DNA of 5,119 bases from Sphingomonadales bacterium (GTDB lineage Bacteria > Pseudomonadota > Alphaproteobacteria > Sphingomonadales > Sphingomonadaceae): assembly GCA_018067055.1 (NCBI GenBank), contig JAGPVK010000110.1, positions 1 through 5,119 on the forward strand, written 5' to 3'. Shown piece after piece: positions 1-5,119 of this stretch. Under the pieces are notes generated by a model that saw only the letters and a program-made list of their open reading frames with translations, had not been told where the DNA came from and made no database searches. The position numbers were made by a program, and so were the translations under genes. The stretch's first letter is position 1, and the number at the start of each line of letters is the position of its first letter.

Positions 1-1653
1 GAGGACAGCAATGTCGCCGACATATTGACCCCGACCGAATTTCCGATCTGCACCAAGCGAGCCTGTCTCGATACAAATTATTATCAGACCTTCAACAAAC
101 CGAACGTCGAAATTGTCGATATCAAGGCCAATCCGATCACGTCGATCACCGCAACCGGGGTCGCGACGCGGGAGCAGAATTTCGACTTTGACGCGATCGT
201 CTTCGCCACCGGCTTTGATGCGATGACCGGGGCGCTGCTGGCGATCGATATCAGGGGGCGCGATGGCCAGAGTCTCAAGGATAAATGGGCTGACGGTCCG
301 GTCAATTATCTCGGCCTGACCGTCTCGGGCTTTCCCAATTTCTTCATGATCACCGGTCCCGGCAGCCCATCGGTGCTGTCGAACATGGTGCTGTCGATCG
401 AGCAGCATGTCGAATGGATCGCCGATTGCCTGGCCTATATGGGCAAGGAGAATCTGACCGTGATTGATGCTACCCCCACTGCGGAAACCGGCTGGGTTGA
501 ATATGGCACGGCGACCAGCGACATGACTTTGTTTCCGCAGGCCAAGTCCTGGTATATGGGCGCCAATGTCCCCGGCAAACCGCGCGTATGCCTGCCCTAT
601 GTCGGCGGTGTCGCCGCCTATCGCCGGGTCTGCAATGACGTTGCTGCGCAGGATTATCTCGGCTTCCGCTTTGAGGGGCCGGGGGGTTCGCGCTGCAACG
701 ATGGCCTGATCCGCCGTCAGCAGCCCGATGTGGTGGCGCTGCTCGAAATGCTCGCCGATATGGAACTGCCGCCGTTTGAAAGCATGTCGCCGGAAATGGC
801 GCGCGCCACCTCGATTGCGATGAACGCCGGCAATCCGCCCGGTCCGGCGGTCGGCGAAGTGGTCGATGGCACCTATCCCGGCGCAGAAGGGCCGGTTGAA
901 TACCGCCTCTACCGGCCGGACGGCCCCGGCCCGCATCCGGTGACCGTCTATTTCCATGGCGGCGGCTGGGTGCTTGGCGATCACACATCGGACGATGCGT
1001 TCTGCCGTGATCTGTGCGTCAATGCCGACAGCATCATCATTTCCGCCAATTACCGCCACGCGCCGGAAGCGCCCTTCCCTGCAGCGGCCGATGATGGTTT
1101 TGCTGCGGTCCAGTGGGTGGCCGACAATATCAAAACGCTTGGCGGTATCGAAGGACAACTGGCGGTTTGCGGCTGGAGCGCAGGCGCCAATATCGCGGCC
1201 GTTGTCTGCCAGCTGGCCCGCGATGCAGGCGGACCGGCTATCAGAGGCCAGATACTGATCACCCCGGTTGTCGATGCCACGGATGACAGTCCGTCGATGA
1301 CCGACAATGCCGAAGGATTCGTGCTGACCAGAGCGCTGATGGACTGGTTCTGGGATCATTATACCGATGCTGCGCAGCGGACCGATCCCAAGGCTTCACC
1401 ATTGCTCGCCGAGGATCTTTCCGATCTGCCACCGACGCTGGTCATCACCGGCGAATTTGATCCATTGCGTGATCAGGGCAAGGCTTATGCCGAAGCACTG
1501 GCAGCTGCCGGGACAGAGGCTCGCAACATCACATATCCCGGCCAGATCCATACCTCCTTCGCGGCGGTCGGCGCGATCCCGACAGCGAACCCTGCACGGC
1601 AGGAAGTCGCGGCGGCGCTAAGCCATTATTTCAAGGTCATGGAGGCGGCCTGA
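1..1653 (+). CDS. Baeyer-Villiger monooxygenase fused to HSL-family alpha/beta-hydrolase (5'-partial)
   Basis: The frame is open from base 1, so the true start lies upstream; the first in-frame start-like codon (TTG at 25) falls inside a conserved domain and is not a real start. Codons 1 to about 235 match the C-terminal part of type I BVMOs: TKR at 52-60, whose K-R pair I equate with Lys336-Arg337 of phenylacetone monooxygenase (from memory), [10 protein letters not shown], the flavoprotein motif ATGFD (205-219), [10 protein letters not shown], and SWYMGAN-PGKPR. The N-terminal FAD and NADPH Rossmann motifs and the BVMO fingerprint must lie left of the window. From about base 718 a hydrolase of about 311 residues follows: HGGGW oxyanion-hole motif (955-969), YRHAPE, GWSAG with nucleophile Ser at 1177-1179, Asp in FDPLRD at 1459-1461 and His in QIHTSF at 1549-1551. 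Expected chemistry is ketone to ester or lactone, then hydrolysis to acid plus alcohol. The substrate cannot be read from sequence. The gene ends 31 bases from a convergent gene. Confidence 0.93.
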   Translation, partial: EDSNVADILTPTEFPICTKRACLDTNYYQTFNKPNVEIVDIKANPITSITATGVATREQNFDFDAIVFATGFDAMTGALLAIDIRGRDGQSLKDKWADGPVNYLGLTVSGFPNFFMITGPGSPSVLSNMVLSIEQHVEWIADCLAYMGKENLTVIDATPTAETGWVEYGTATSDMTLFPQAKSWYMGANVPGKPRVCLPYVGGVAAYRRVCNDVAAQDYLGFRFEGPGGSRCNDGLIRRQQPDVVALLEMLADMELPPFESMSPEMARATSIAMNAGNPPGPAVGEVVDGTYPGAEGPVEYRLYRPDGPGPHPVTVYFHGGGWVLGDHTSDDAFCRDLCVNADSIIISANYRHAPEAPFPAAADDGFAAVQWVADNIKTLGGIEGQLAVCGWSAGANIAAVVCQLARDAGGPAIRGQILITPVVDATDDSPSMTDNAEGFVLTRALMDWFWDHYTDAAQRTDPKASPLLAEDLSDLPPTLVITGEFDPLRDQGKAYAEALAAAGTEARNITYPGQIHTSFAAVGAIPTANPARQEVAAALSHYFKVMEAA

Positions 1654-1684
1654 GCCGATCGCGCTGAATGGCGAATGAAGTCGG

Positions 1685-2092
1685 TCAGCCGATCTGCAGC
1701 CGCACCAATGCGGCGAATATCGCACCAAGACCGACCACGATCGAGAAGCCGGCCCAGATACGGTTGGCCGTCCCCATCAACTTGCTCGCGAAATTCAGAA
1801 ACCAGTCGCCGACGGCAAGGATCAGCGCGCCTTCGATGAATATCCATCCGCCGAGTACGGTGATCAATATCGACAGCAGATCGCCGGGATTCCAGGGATT
1901 GACGAGATAGATCGTCGCTCCGACCGCCAGCGTGACCATGCCGGTCAAAAACCGCAGCGCACTGCTTTCGCGAATTTCCCTTACCATTTTGGCCCAGAAG
2001 CCGGGTCGCCGAAATTCGCCGATACCGGCTGCGACCGCATAGAGGCCGATGAAGAAGGTGATCCAGCCCGCGATATTGCCTGCATTGCCCAT
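1685..2092 (-). CDS. Small four-helix membrane protein, unknown function
   Basis: A 135-residue protein that I do not recognise as a named family. Four hydrophobic stretches are visible at about residues 6-25, 45-64, 71-95 and 111-131. A basic segment (EFRRPGFWAKMVREIRESS, residues 26-44) joins the first two helices, and a short NPWNPGD turn precedes the third. There is no signal peptide cleavage site and no catalytic or metal-binding motif, so an integral inner-membrane protein is the only safe statement. An ATG 36 bases further upstream (2126-2128) is in frame, but the start at 2092 is preferred because AAGGAG lies 7 bases before it and the extra 12 residues would be very polar (SDRDRRRK). 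The gene is convergent with the monooxygenase-hydrolase gene and divergent from the yqiJ-yqiK pair. Sharing the divergent intergenic region with a membrane-scaffold operon suggests, without proving, an envelope role. Confidence 0.82.
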   Translation of the reverse strand: MGNAGNIAGWITFFIGLYAVAAGIGEFRRPGFWAKMVREIRESSALRFLTGMVTLAVGATIYLVNPWNPGDLLSILITVLGGWIFIEGALILAVGDWFLNFASKLMGTANRIWAGFSIVVGLGAIFAALVRLQIG

Positions 2093-2099
2093 ATATTTT

Positions 2100-2105
2100 C
2101 TCCTT
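2100..2105 (-). promoter_or_regulatory. Ribosome binding site of the four-helix membrane protein
   Basis: Read on the minus strand the sequence is AAGGAG followed by 7 bases and then ATG at 2092-2090. This near-consensus Shine-Dalgarno at ideal spacing decides the start in favour of 2092 over the upstream in-frame ATG at 2128, where no comparable site is seen. Confidence 0.8.
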
Positions 2106-2261
2106 CTGTCCCGATCGGAAAAGGTCATATCCGGGGTGGCCAGATAGCCGCTCGTGCGCCAATGACGTCGGATTCAGCATTTGCGGAGGGGGTGAAGTTA
2201 TGCGACCCACTCGTCACTGGAAATCCCTGGAGATGAAATAGAGGTTAGGCGCGAACACAGT

Positions 2262-2285
2262 CCATGTCGAGGGGCCATGTCGAGG
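2262..2285. repeat. Tandem direct repeat, 11 bp twice at 13-bp period
   Basis: CCATGTCGAGG occurs at 2262-2272 and, identically, at 2275-2285, separated by two G bases. The pair lies roughly 80-105 bases upstream of the predicted yqiJ transcription start. That position would suit an activator or a shared regulator of the two divergent genes. It could also be a slippage duplication without function. The 13-bp period is not an integral number of helical turns, which is a mild argument against a classical same-face tandem operator. Confidence 0.55.
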
Positions 2286-2331
2286 TGCGATCGTGGGTAT
2301 CAGAAAGCGACGAAATGTTTTCGGATTTCGA

Positions 2332-2360
2332 TTGACCGAATCTGAAATAATCTATCCAAT
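2332..2360 (+). promoter_or_regulatory. Candidate sigma70-type promoter of yqiJ-yqiK
   Basis: TTGACC at 2332-2337 matches five of six bases of the -35 consensus. After a 17-base spacer, TCCAAT at 2355-2360 matches four of six bases of the -10 consensus. Transcription would start near 2367, giving a leader of about 30 bases before the GTG start at 2398. The surrounding sequence is AT-rich compared with the genes. An imperfect inverted repeat (TCGGATT at 2321-2327, AATCTGA at 2339-2345, one G-T mismatch) spans the -35 and could be an operator. This is prediction only; the -10 is weak. Confidence 0.42.
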
Positions 2361-2383
2361 ACCTGACATATTACTAGAGAAGT

Positions 2384-2390
2384 AGAGGGG
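2384..2390 (+). promoter_or_regulatory. Ribosome binding site supporting the GTG start of yqiJ
   Basis: AGAGGGG lies 7 bases before the GTG at 2398. An in-frame TAG at 2383-2385 excludes any start further upstream. The alternative ATG at 2428 would remove ten residues just before the first membrane helix and has no comparable site, so the GTG is preferred. Confidence 0.7.
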
Positions 2391-2397
2391 CAGTTCG

Positions 2398-3021
2398 GTG
2401 ATCGACTTTTGGCTGGCAGACGAAAACATGTTTTTCGTTGCGGCTCTGGTGCTGATGGTCGCCATTGGACTTTTGCAGTTGATCGGCCTGGGTGATTTCG
2501 GACTGGACCTGGATACGGAGGTCGATGGCGAGGTCAGCGGAGTCGCCGATGGTCTGGTGTCCTTTCTTGGTATTGGCCGGCTGCCCTTTCTGGTCATCCT
2601 GACATTGTTCCTGATGCTGTTCGCGCTGACCGGCCTTGTCGGACAGCAGCTTCTGCAGGCATTTACCGGCACGATGTTCACGCCCTATATTGCCGTACCC
2701 GCAGCGGCTGGCGTTGCCCTGCCCCTGACCGGCCTACTATCGCGGCCACTGTCCCGCATATTGCCGCAGGATGAAACCACCGCCGTGTCGATTGACGAAC
2801 TGGTCGGCACCCGCGCGGTTATCGAAATCGGAACCGCGAAACTGGGCTATCCTGCCCGCGCCAGAGCGAGTGATCGCCACCGTCATGTCCATTTCCTGAT
2901 GGTGGAGCCGAACAGCGCTGATCTCAGCTTTGCGCAGGGCGATGAAGTGCTGCTCGTCCGCCGCGACGGCGACATTTTCCAAGCTGTCCCGACCGGCACC
3001 GACTGGCTCAGAAATGCCTGA
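2398..3021 (+). CDS. yqiJ: YqiJ-like inner-membrane protein with OB-fold domain (NfeD-type partner of flotillin)
   Basis: A 207-residue protein, close in length to E. coli YqiJ (about 209 residues from memory). Hydrophobic segments at about residues 12-31, 62-84 and 96-115 anchor it in the inner membrane. An acidic loop (DLDTEVDGEVSG, 37-48) separates helix 1 from the family-typical IGRLP motif at 59-63. Residues about 133-188 form the predicted OB-fold, beginning with DELVGTRAVI and ending with the motif pair VHFLMVEPNS and GDEVLLVRR. Alignment by eye to remembered E. coli YqiJ covers the whole chain, including the N-terminus, which supports the GTG start. Members of this family pair with SPFH scaffold proteins, and here the next gene, 82 bases downstream on the same strand, encodes YqiK. 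The two probably form one operon. The exact role of YqiJ is not settled in the literature I know; a complex with YqiK is an inference from gene pairing and NfeD analogy. Confidence 0.9.
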   Translation: MIDFWLADENMFFVAALVLMVAIGLLQLIGLGDFGLDLDTEVDGEVSGVADGLVSFLGIGRLPFLVILTLFLMLFALTGLVGQQLLQAFTGTMFTPYIAVPAAAGVALPLTGLLSRPLSRILPQDETTAVSIDELVGTRAVIEIGTAKLGYPARARASDRHRHVHFLMVEPNSADLSFAQGDEVLLVRRDGDIFQAVPTGTDWLRNA

Positions 3022-3103
3022 ACCTTCGATGCGACAGATGATCCATTTGCCCCCTTCACCGGATGCGTAACCAGCTCGCGTCACAACAAGAAAGCCATAG
3101 ACC
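3022..3103 (+). other. yqiJ-yqiK intergenic spacer
   Basis: The 82-base spacer has no terminator-like hairpin with a T-run and no convincing promoter, so cotranscription of the two genes is the simplest reading. It holds a 13-codon reading frame (ATG 3029 to TAA 3070, MRQMIHLPPSPDA) with no clear ribosome binding site; I do not regard it as a gene. The weak Shine-Dalgarno before yqiK lies at its end. Confidence 0.5.
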
Positions 3104-4900
3104 ATGCTCCAGAATTTGACCTCGATCGGAATATACGCCGGCGTTCCGCTCGTCACCCTGTTGATATTCGCGCTGATCCTGACCCGGCTGTATAAACGCG
3201 CGACCAAGGAAATTGCCTTTGTCCGCACCGGTTTTGGCGGCGAGAAAGTGGTGATGAATGGCGGCGCGCTGGTGCTGCCGGTCTTTCATGAAACGATGCC
3301 GGTGAACATGAACACGGTGCGGCTGGCGGTTGAGCGCAACAATGTCGATGCGCTGATCACGCTGGATCGGCTGCGGATCGATGTGAAGGCCGAATTTTAT
3401 GTGCGGGTGCGGCCGGATGCGCAATCGCTGGCGATGGCGGCCCAGACCCTGGGGCTGCGCACCATGCAGCCTGAAATGCTGAAGGATCTGGTGGAAGGCA
3501 AGTTTGTCGATGCTCTGCGTTCGGTGGCAGCGGGCATGACGATGAACGAACTGCACGAACAGCGCGCGGATTTTGTCCAGAAGGTGCAACAGGCGTCGTC
3601 CGCCGATCTGGCGATGAACGGCCTGGAACTGGAATCGGTTTCCCTGACGGGCCTCGATCAGACCAGCATCGAACATTTCAACGCTAACAACGCCTTTGAT
3701 GCCGAGGGTCTGACCAAATTGACCGAGCAGATCGAATTGCGCAAGAAAGCACGCAACGATATTGAACAGGATACGCGGGTTCAGATCGAGACGAAGAATC
3801 TGGAAGCCGATCAGCGCTCTTTTGAAATCAGCCGCGACAATGAATTCGCCCGGCTCGAGCAGGAGCGCGAGGTCGAGGTACGCCGCGCGATTCAGGCCTC
3901 TGAAGTTGCGCAGGAAAAAGCCGGTCGGGAGCGGGAAGCGAAAGACGCCCAGATCAAGGCCAAGCAACAAGTCGACAGCAGCCAGATCGAGGCCGACCGG
4001 GCGGTCGAAGAAGCCCGGATCGCACAGACCCAGGGCATCGAGATCGCGCGTCAGGAACAGCAGATTGCGATCCAGAACAAATCGCGGGAGGAAAGCCAGG
4101 CCAAGGCCGAAGCCGACGCCGCGCGTGCCAAGGCGGTGGCTGCTGAAGAACAGGTTATCACCGCACGGCAAACCGAGATCGCCGAGCGCGACAAGCGGAT
4201 CGAACTGATCGAAGCGGCCAAACAGGCGGAACGCCAGGCGATCGGCGTCAAGGTTGAAGCGGAAGCGGAAAAGGAAGCGGCCGGAAACCGCGCCGCTGCG
4301 ATGCGCCTGGATGCGGAAGGCGAAGCGGAAGCGGAGAAACTGCGGGCAGAAGCTTCCCGCGTTCGCTTTGAAGTCGAAGCCGCCGGCCAGCGGGCTATCA
4401 ACGAGGCAGCCAATATCCTGTCCTCGGACCAGATTTCCTTGCAGACCAAACTGGCCTTGCTGAAGGTACTTCCAGAAGTGATCAAAGAGGCTGCCAAGCC
4501 GATGGAAGCCATCGATTCAATCAAGATTGTCCAGGTCGACGGCATCACCCAGAATGGGGGTGGTCGCAACGCCAGCGCCGGCATCAATGGCGGCGGGCAG
4601 AATGGCTCTGGCAATCTGGCCTCGGACGCAGTCGCTGCTGCCTTGTCCTACCGGGCTCAGGCACCGGTCATTGACGGCCTGATGAAGGAACTGGGTCTCG
4701 ATGGTTCTTCGCTAGAGAATCTGGTCGCGGGGGCCACACAGGCCACCAACCCGGCACCGGTGGGAGTCGAGGAAGAAAGTCCAAAGCAGGAGCAAGACAC
4801 CAAGCAGGCCGCTCAAACAAAAGGCAATGCCGGCAAGGGAGCAAAAGTCACTTTTGCAGATGGTAAAAATGCTGGGAATGCGGTTTCAGACGGAGAGTGA
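3104..4900 (+). CDS. yqiK: YqiK-like flotillin (SPFH/PHB-domain membrane scaffold)
   Basis: A 598-residue flotillin. Residues about 9-28 form one membrane anchor. Residues about 33-190 are the SPFH/PHB region, opening with the YqiK-typical RTGFGGEKVVMNGGALVLPV and continuing with LDRLRIDVKAEFYVRV. Residues about 205-430 are a long charged coiled coil rich in Glu, Ala, Lys, Arg and Gln, with a repeated EAEAEK unit (encoded at 4256-4273 and 4322-4339). The flotillin C-terminal region follows, with PMEAIDSIKIVQVDG (467-480), a Gly/Asn-rich linker (483-504) and the conserved helix ALSYRAQAPVIDGLM (513-527). The last 40 or so residues are a polar Lys/Gln/Asp tail that E. coli YqiK (about 553 residues, from memory) lacks. 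An in-frame TAG at 3098-3100 forces the start to be no earlier than 3101, so ATG 3104 is secure, although its Shine-Dalgarno is weak (AAGAAAG about 9 bases away). Flotillins oligomerise at the inner membrane and are proposed to organise membrane microdomains; YqiJ upstream is the expected partner. Confidence 0.94.
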   Translation: MLQNLTSIGIYAGVPLVTLLIFALILTRLYKRATKEIAFVRTGFGGEKVVMNGGALVLPVFHETMPVNMNTVRLAVERNNVDALITLDRLRIDVKAEFYVRVRPDAQSLAMAAQTLGLRTMQPEMLKDLVEGKFVDALRSVAAGMTMNELHEQRADFVQKVQQASSADLAMNGLELESVSLTGLDQTSIEHFNANNAFDAEGLTKLTEQIELRKKARNDIEQDTRVQIETKNLEADQRSFEISRDNEFARLEQEREVEVRRAIQASEVAQEKAGREREAKDAQIKAKQQVDSSQIEADRAVEEARIAQTQGIEIARQEQQIAIQNKSREESQAKAEADAARAKAVAAEEQVITARQTEIAERDKRIELIEAAKQAERQAIGVKVEAEAEKEAAGNRAAAMRLDAEGEAEAEKLRAEASRVRFEVEAAGQRAINEAANILSSDQISLQTKLALLKVLPEVIKEAAKPMEAIDSIKIVQVDGITQNGGGRNASAGINGGGQNGSGNLASDAVAAALSYRAQAPVIDGLMKELGLDGSSLENLVAGATQATNPAPVGVEEESPKQEQDTKQAAQTKGNAGKGAKVTFADGKNAGNAVSDGE

Positions 4901-4909
4901 ATGGAATGG

Positions 4910-4948
4910 CTGGAAGAAGCAGTCGGCAATAATGCCGACCGCTTCCAG
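4910..4948 (+). terminator. Stem-loop just after yqiK, possible terminator
   Basis: CTGGAAG (4910-4916) pairs with CTTCCAG (4942-4948), and GTCGGCA (4922-4928) pairs with TGCCGAC (4933-4939), around an ATAA loop. A 3-base bulge and one A-C mismatch interrupt the stem. It begins 10 bases after the yqiK stop codon, the usual place for a transcription end signal. No T-run follows, so it would be an atypical intrinsic terminator, or a 3'-end stabilising hairpin with Rho-dependent termination further on. Confidence 0.5.
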
Positions 4949-4951
4949 TAG

Positions 4952-5119
4952 CCGCCGCCTTGTCCCAAAGGCGGATTCCGGAAGGCAATGTATTCCGACG
5001 GCTGGCACCAGGCAGATGGAAAGTATAAACCACGCCCAGACCGCAGAGTAACCGGTTGGATCTGCCACGGATCGCGGTGATCAAGGAGCGTTTCGGGTCG
5101 CCCAGCATGCGGGATTAGC
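4952..5119. other. Right-edge sequence without a supported gene
   Basis: No reading frame here convinces. On the plus strand, frame 1 after the TAA at 5026-5028 gives a short peptide containing NRLDLPRIAVIKERFG and ending at TAG 5116-5118; it has no plausible start and could be a gene remnant or chance. On the minus strand, a 60-codon frame from GTG 5068 to 4886 contains one hydrophobic stretch (YSAVWAWFILSICLVPAVG) but no ribosome binding site and overlaps both hairpins. Another minus frame from ATG 5108 runs into yqiK. A third minus frame is open from the right edge to about 4818 but has poor protein-like composition. The next gene probably begins outside the window. Confidence 0.45.
4955..4974 (+). 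terminator. Second short hairpin downstream of yqiK
   Basis: CCGCCTT (4955-4961) and AAGGCGG (4968-4974) form a perfect 7-bp stem with a 6-base loop, seven bases after the first hairpin ends. Again there is no T-run. Two consecutive stable stems right after a stop codon strengthen the case for a transcript end here, but neither fits the classical intrinsic terminator. Confidence 0.4.

Larger units (their letters stand above)
2093..2397. other. Divergent intergenic region
   Basis: This 305-base stretch separates the minus-strand membrane protein from plus-strand yqiJ. No convincing gene lies in it. A minus-strand reading frame that enters from 2210 and runs through the membrane-protein gene has the Arg/Ser/His-rich composition of a frame shadow. 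The region holds a tandem 11-bp repeat, a sigma70-like promoter candidate for yqiJ with an imperfect inverted repeat over its -35, and a ribosome binding site at each end. The part next to yqiJ (about 2310-2385) is clearly AT-richer than the rest, as expected for a promoter. I found no good -35/-10 pair for the minus-strand gene and no obvious EcfG-type (GGAAC...CGTT) promoter. Confidence 0.6.

Noticed and set aside
470..988. 172-codon minus-strand frame inside the monooxygenase-hydrolase gene
   Set aside because: Arg/Pro/Ala-rich shadow of a gene whose motifs are unmistakable on the plus strand.
1646..1657. CGGC-CTGA-GCCG mini-hairpin at the end of the monooxygenase-hydrolase gene
   Set aside because: Only four base pairs and no T-run, so it is too weak to call a terminator between the convergent genes.
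1626..2210. 194-codon minus-strand frame overlapping the four-helix membrane protein
   Set aside because: It is out of frame with the hydrophobic protein and rich in Arg, Ser and His without domains; the overlapping 135-residue frame has the good ribosome binding site and regular membrane helices.
3056..4171. 371-codon open frame on the minus strand opposite yqiK
   Set aside because: It lies antisense to a clearly real flotillin; its Leu/Phe/Arg/Gly/Asp-rich composition is what the reverse strand of a Glu/Ala/Lys/Gln coiled-coil gene produces. No ribosome binding site or domain is seen.
4051..4614. 187-codon minus-strand frame opposite the yqiK coiled coil
   Set aside because: Ala/Ser-rich low-complexity antisense of the Glu/Ala repeats; no independent support.
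4886..5068. 60-codon minus-strand frame with a hydrophobic segment
   Set aside because: GTG start without a Shine-Dalgarno sequence, an in-frame stop a few codons upstream, and overlap with the two hairpins and the end of yqiK; not enough to call a gene.

Overview
The window looks like chromosomal DNA of a moderately GC-rich Gram-negative bacterium. Codon use, the ketone-oxidation enzyme and a YqiJ/YqiK-type flotillin pair all suit an alphaproteobacterium, perhaps of the Sphingomonadales. That placement is an inference from protein style only. No RNA gene, CRISPR array, insertion sequence or phage gene was seen.

Layout. (1) Positions 1-1653, plus strand: the 3' part of one long gene, open at the left edge. 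It encodes the C-terminal part of a type I Baeyer-Villiger monooxygenase (BVMO) fused in frame to an apparently complete HSL-type alpha/beta-hydrolase. (2) Positions 1685-2092, minus strand, convergent with the fusion gene: a small protein with four predicted membrane helices and no recognised family. (3) Positions 2093-2397: a 305-base divergent intergenic region with a tandem 11-bp repeat, a sigma70-like promoter candidate facing right, and a good ribosome binding site at each end. (4) Positions 2398-3021 and 3104-4900, plus strand: a YqiJ-like membrane protein with an OB-fold domain (NfeD type), followed by a YqiK-like flotillin (SPFH/PHB domain, long coiled coil, flotillin C-terminal region). 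(5) Positions 4901-5119: two hairpins just after the flotillin stop codon, then sequence with no gene I can support.

How the genes may work together. The fusion protein would carry two consecutive catabolic steps on one chain: insertion of oxygen into a ketone to give an ester or lactone, then hydrolysis of that product. YqiJ and YqiK are a known neighbouring pair: the OB-fold membrane protein is the partner of the SPFH scaffold in the inner membrane, with roles suggested in membrane organisation and envelope stress. The small four-helix protein is transcribed divergently from the pair and might share its regulation, but nothing shows a functional link. The catabolic gene and the membrane genes look like separate units.

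The most notable item is the BVMO-esterase fusion. The rest is mostly ordinary, with some regulatory structures worth checking.
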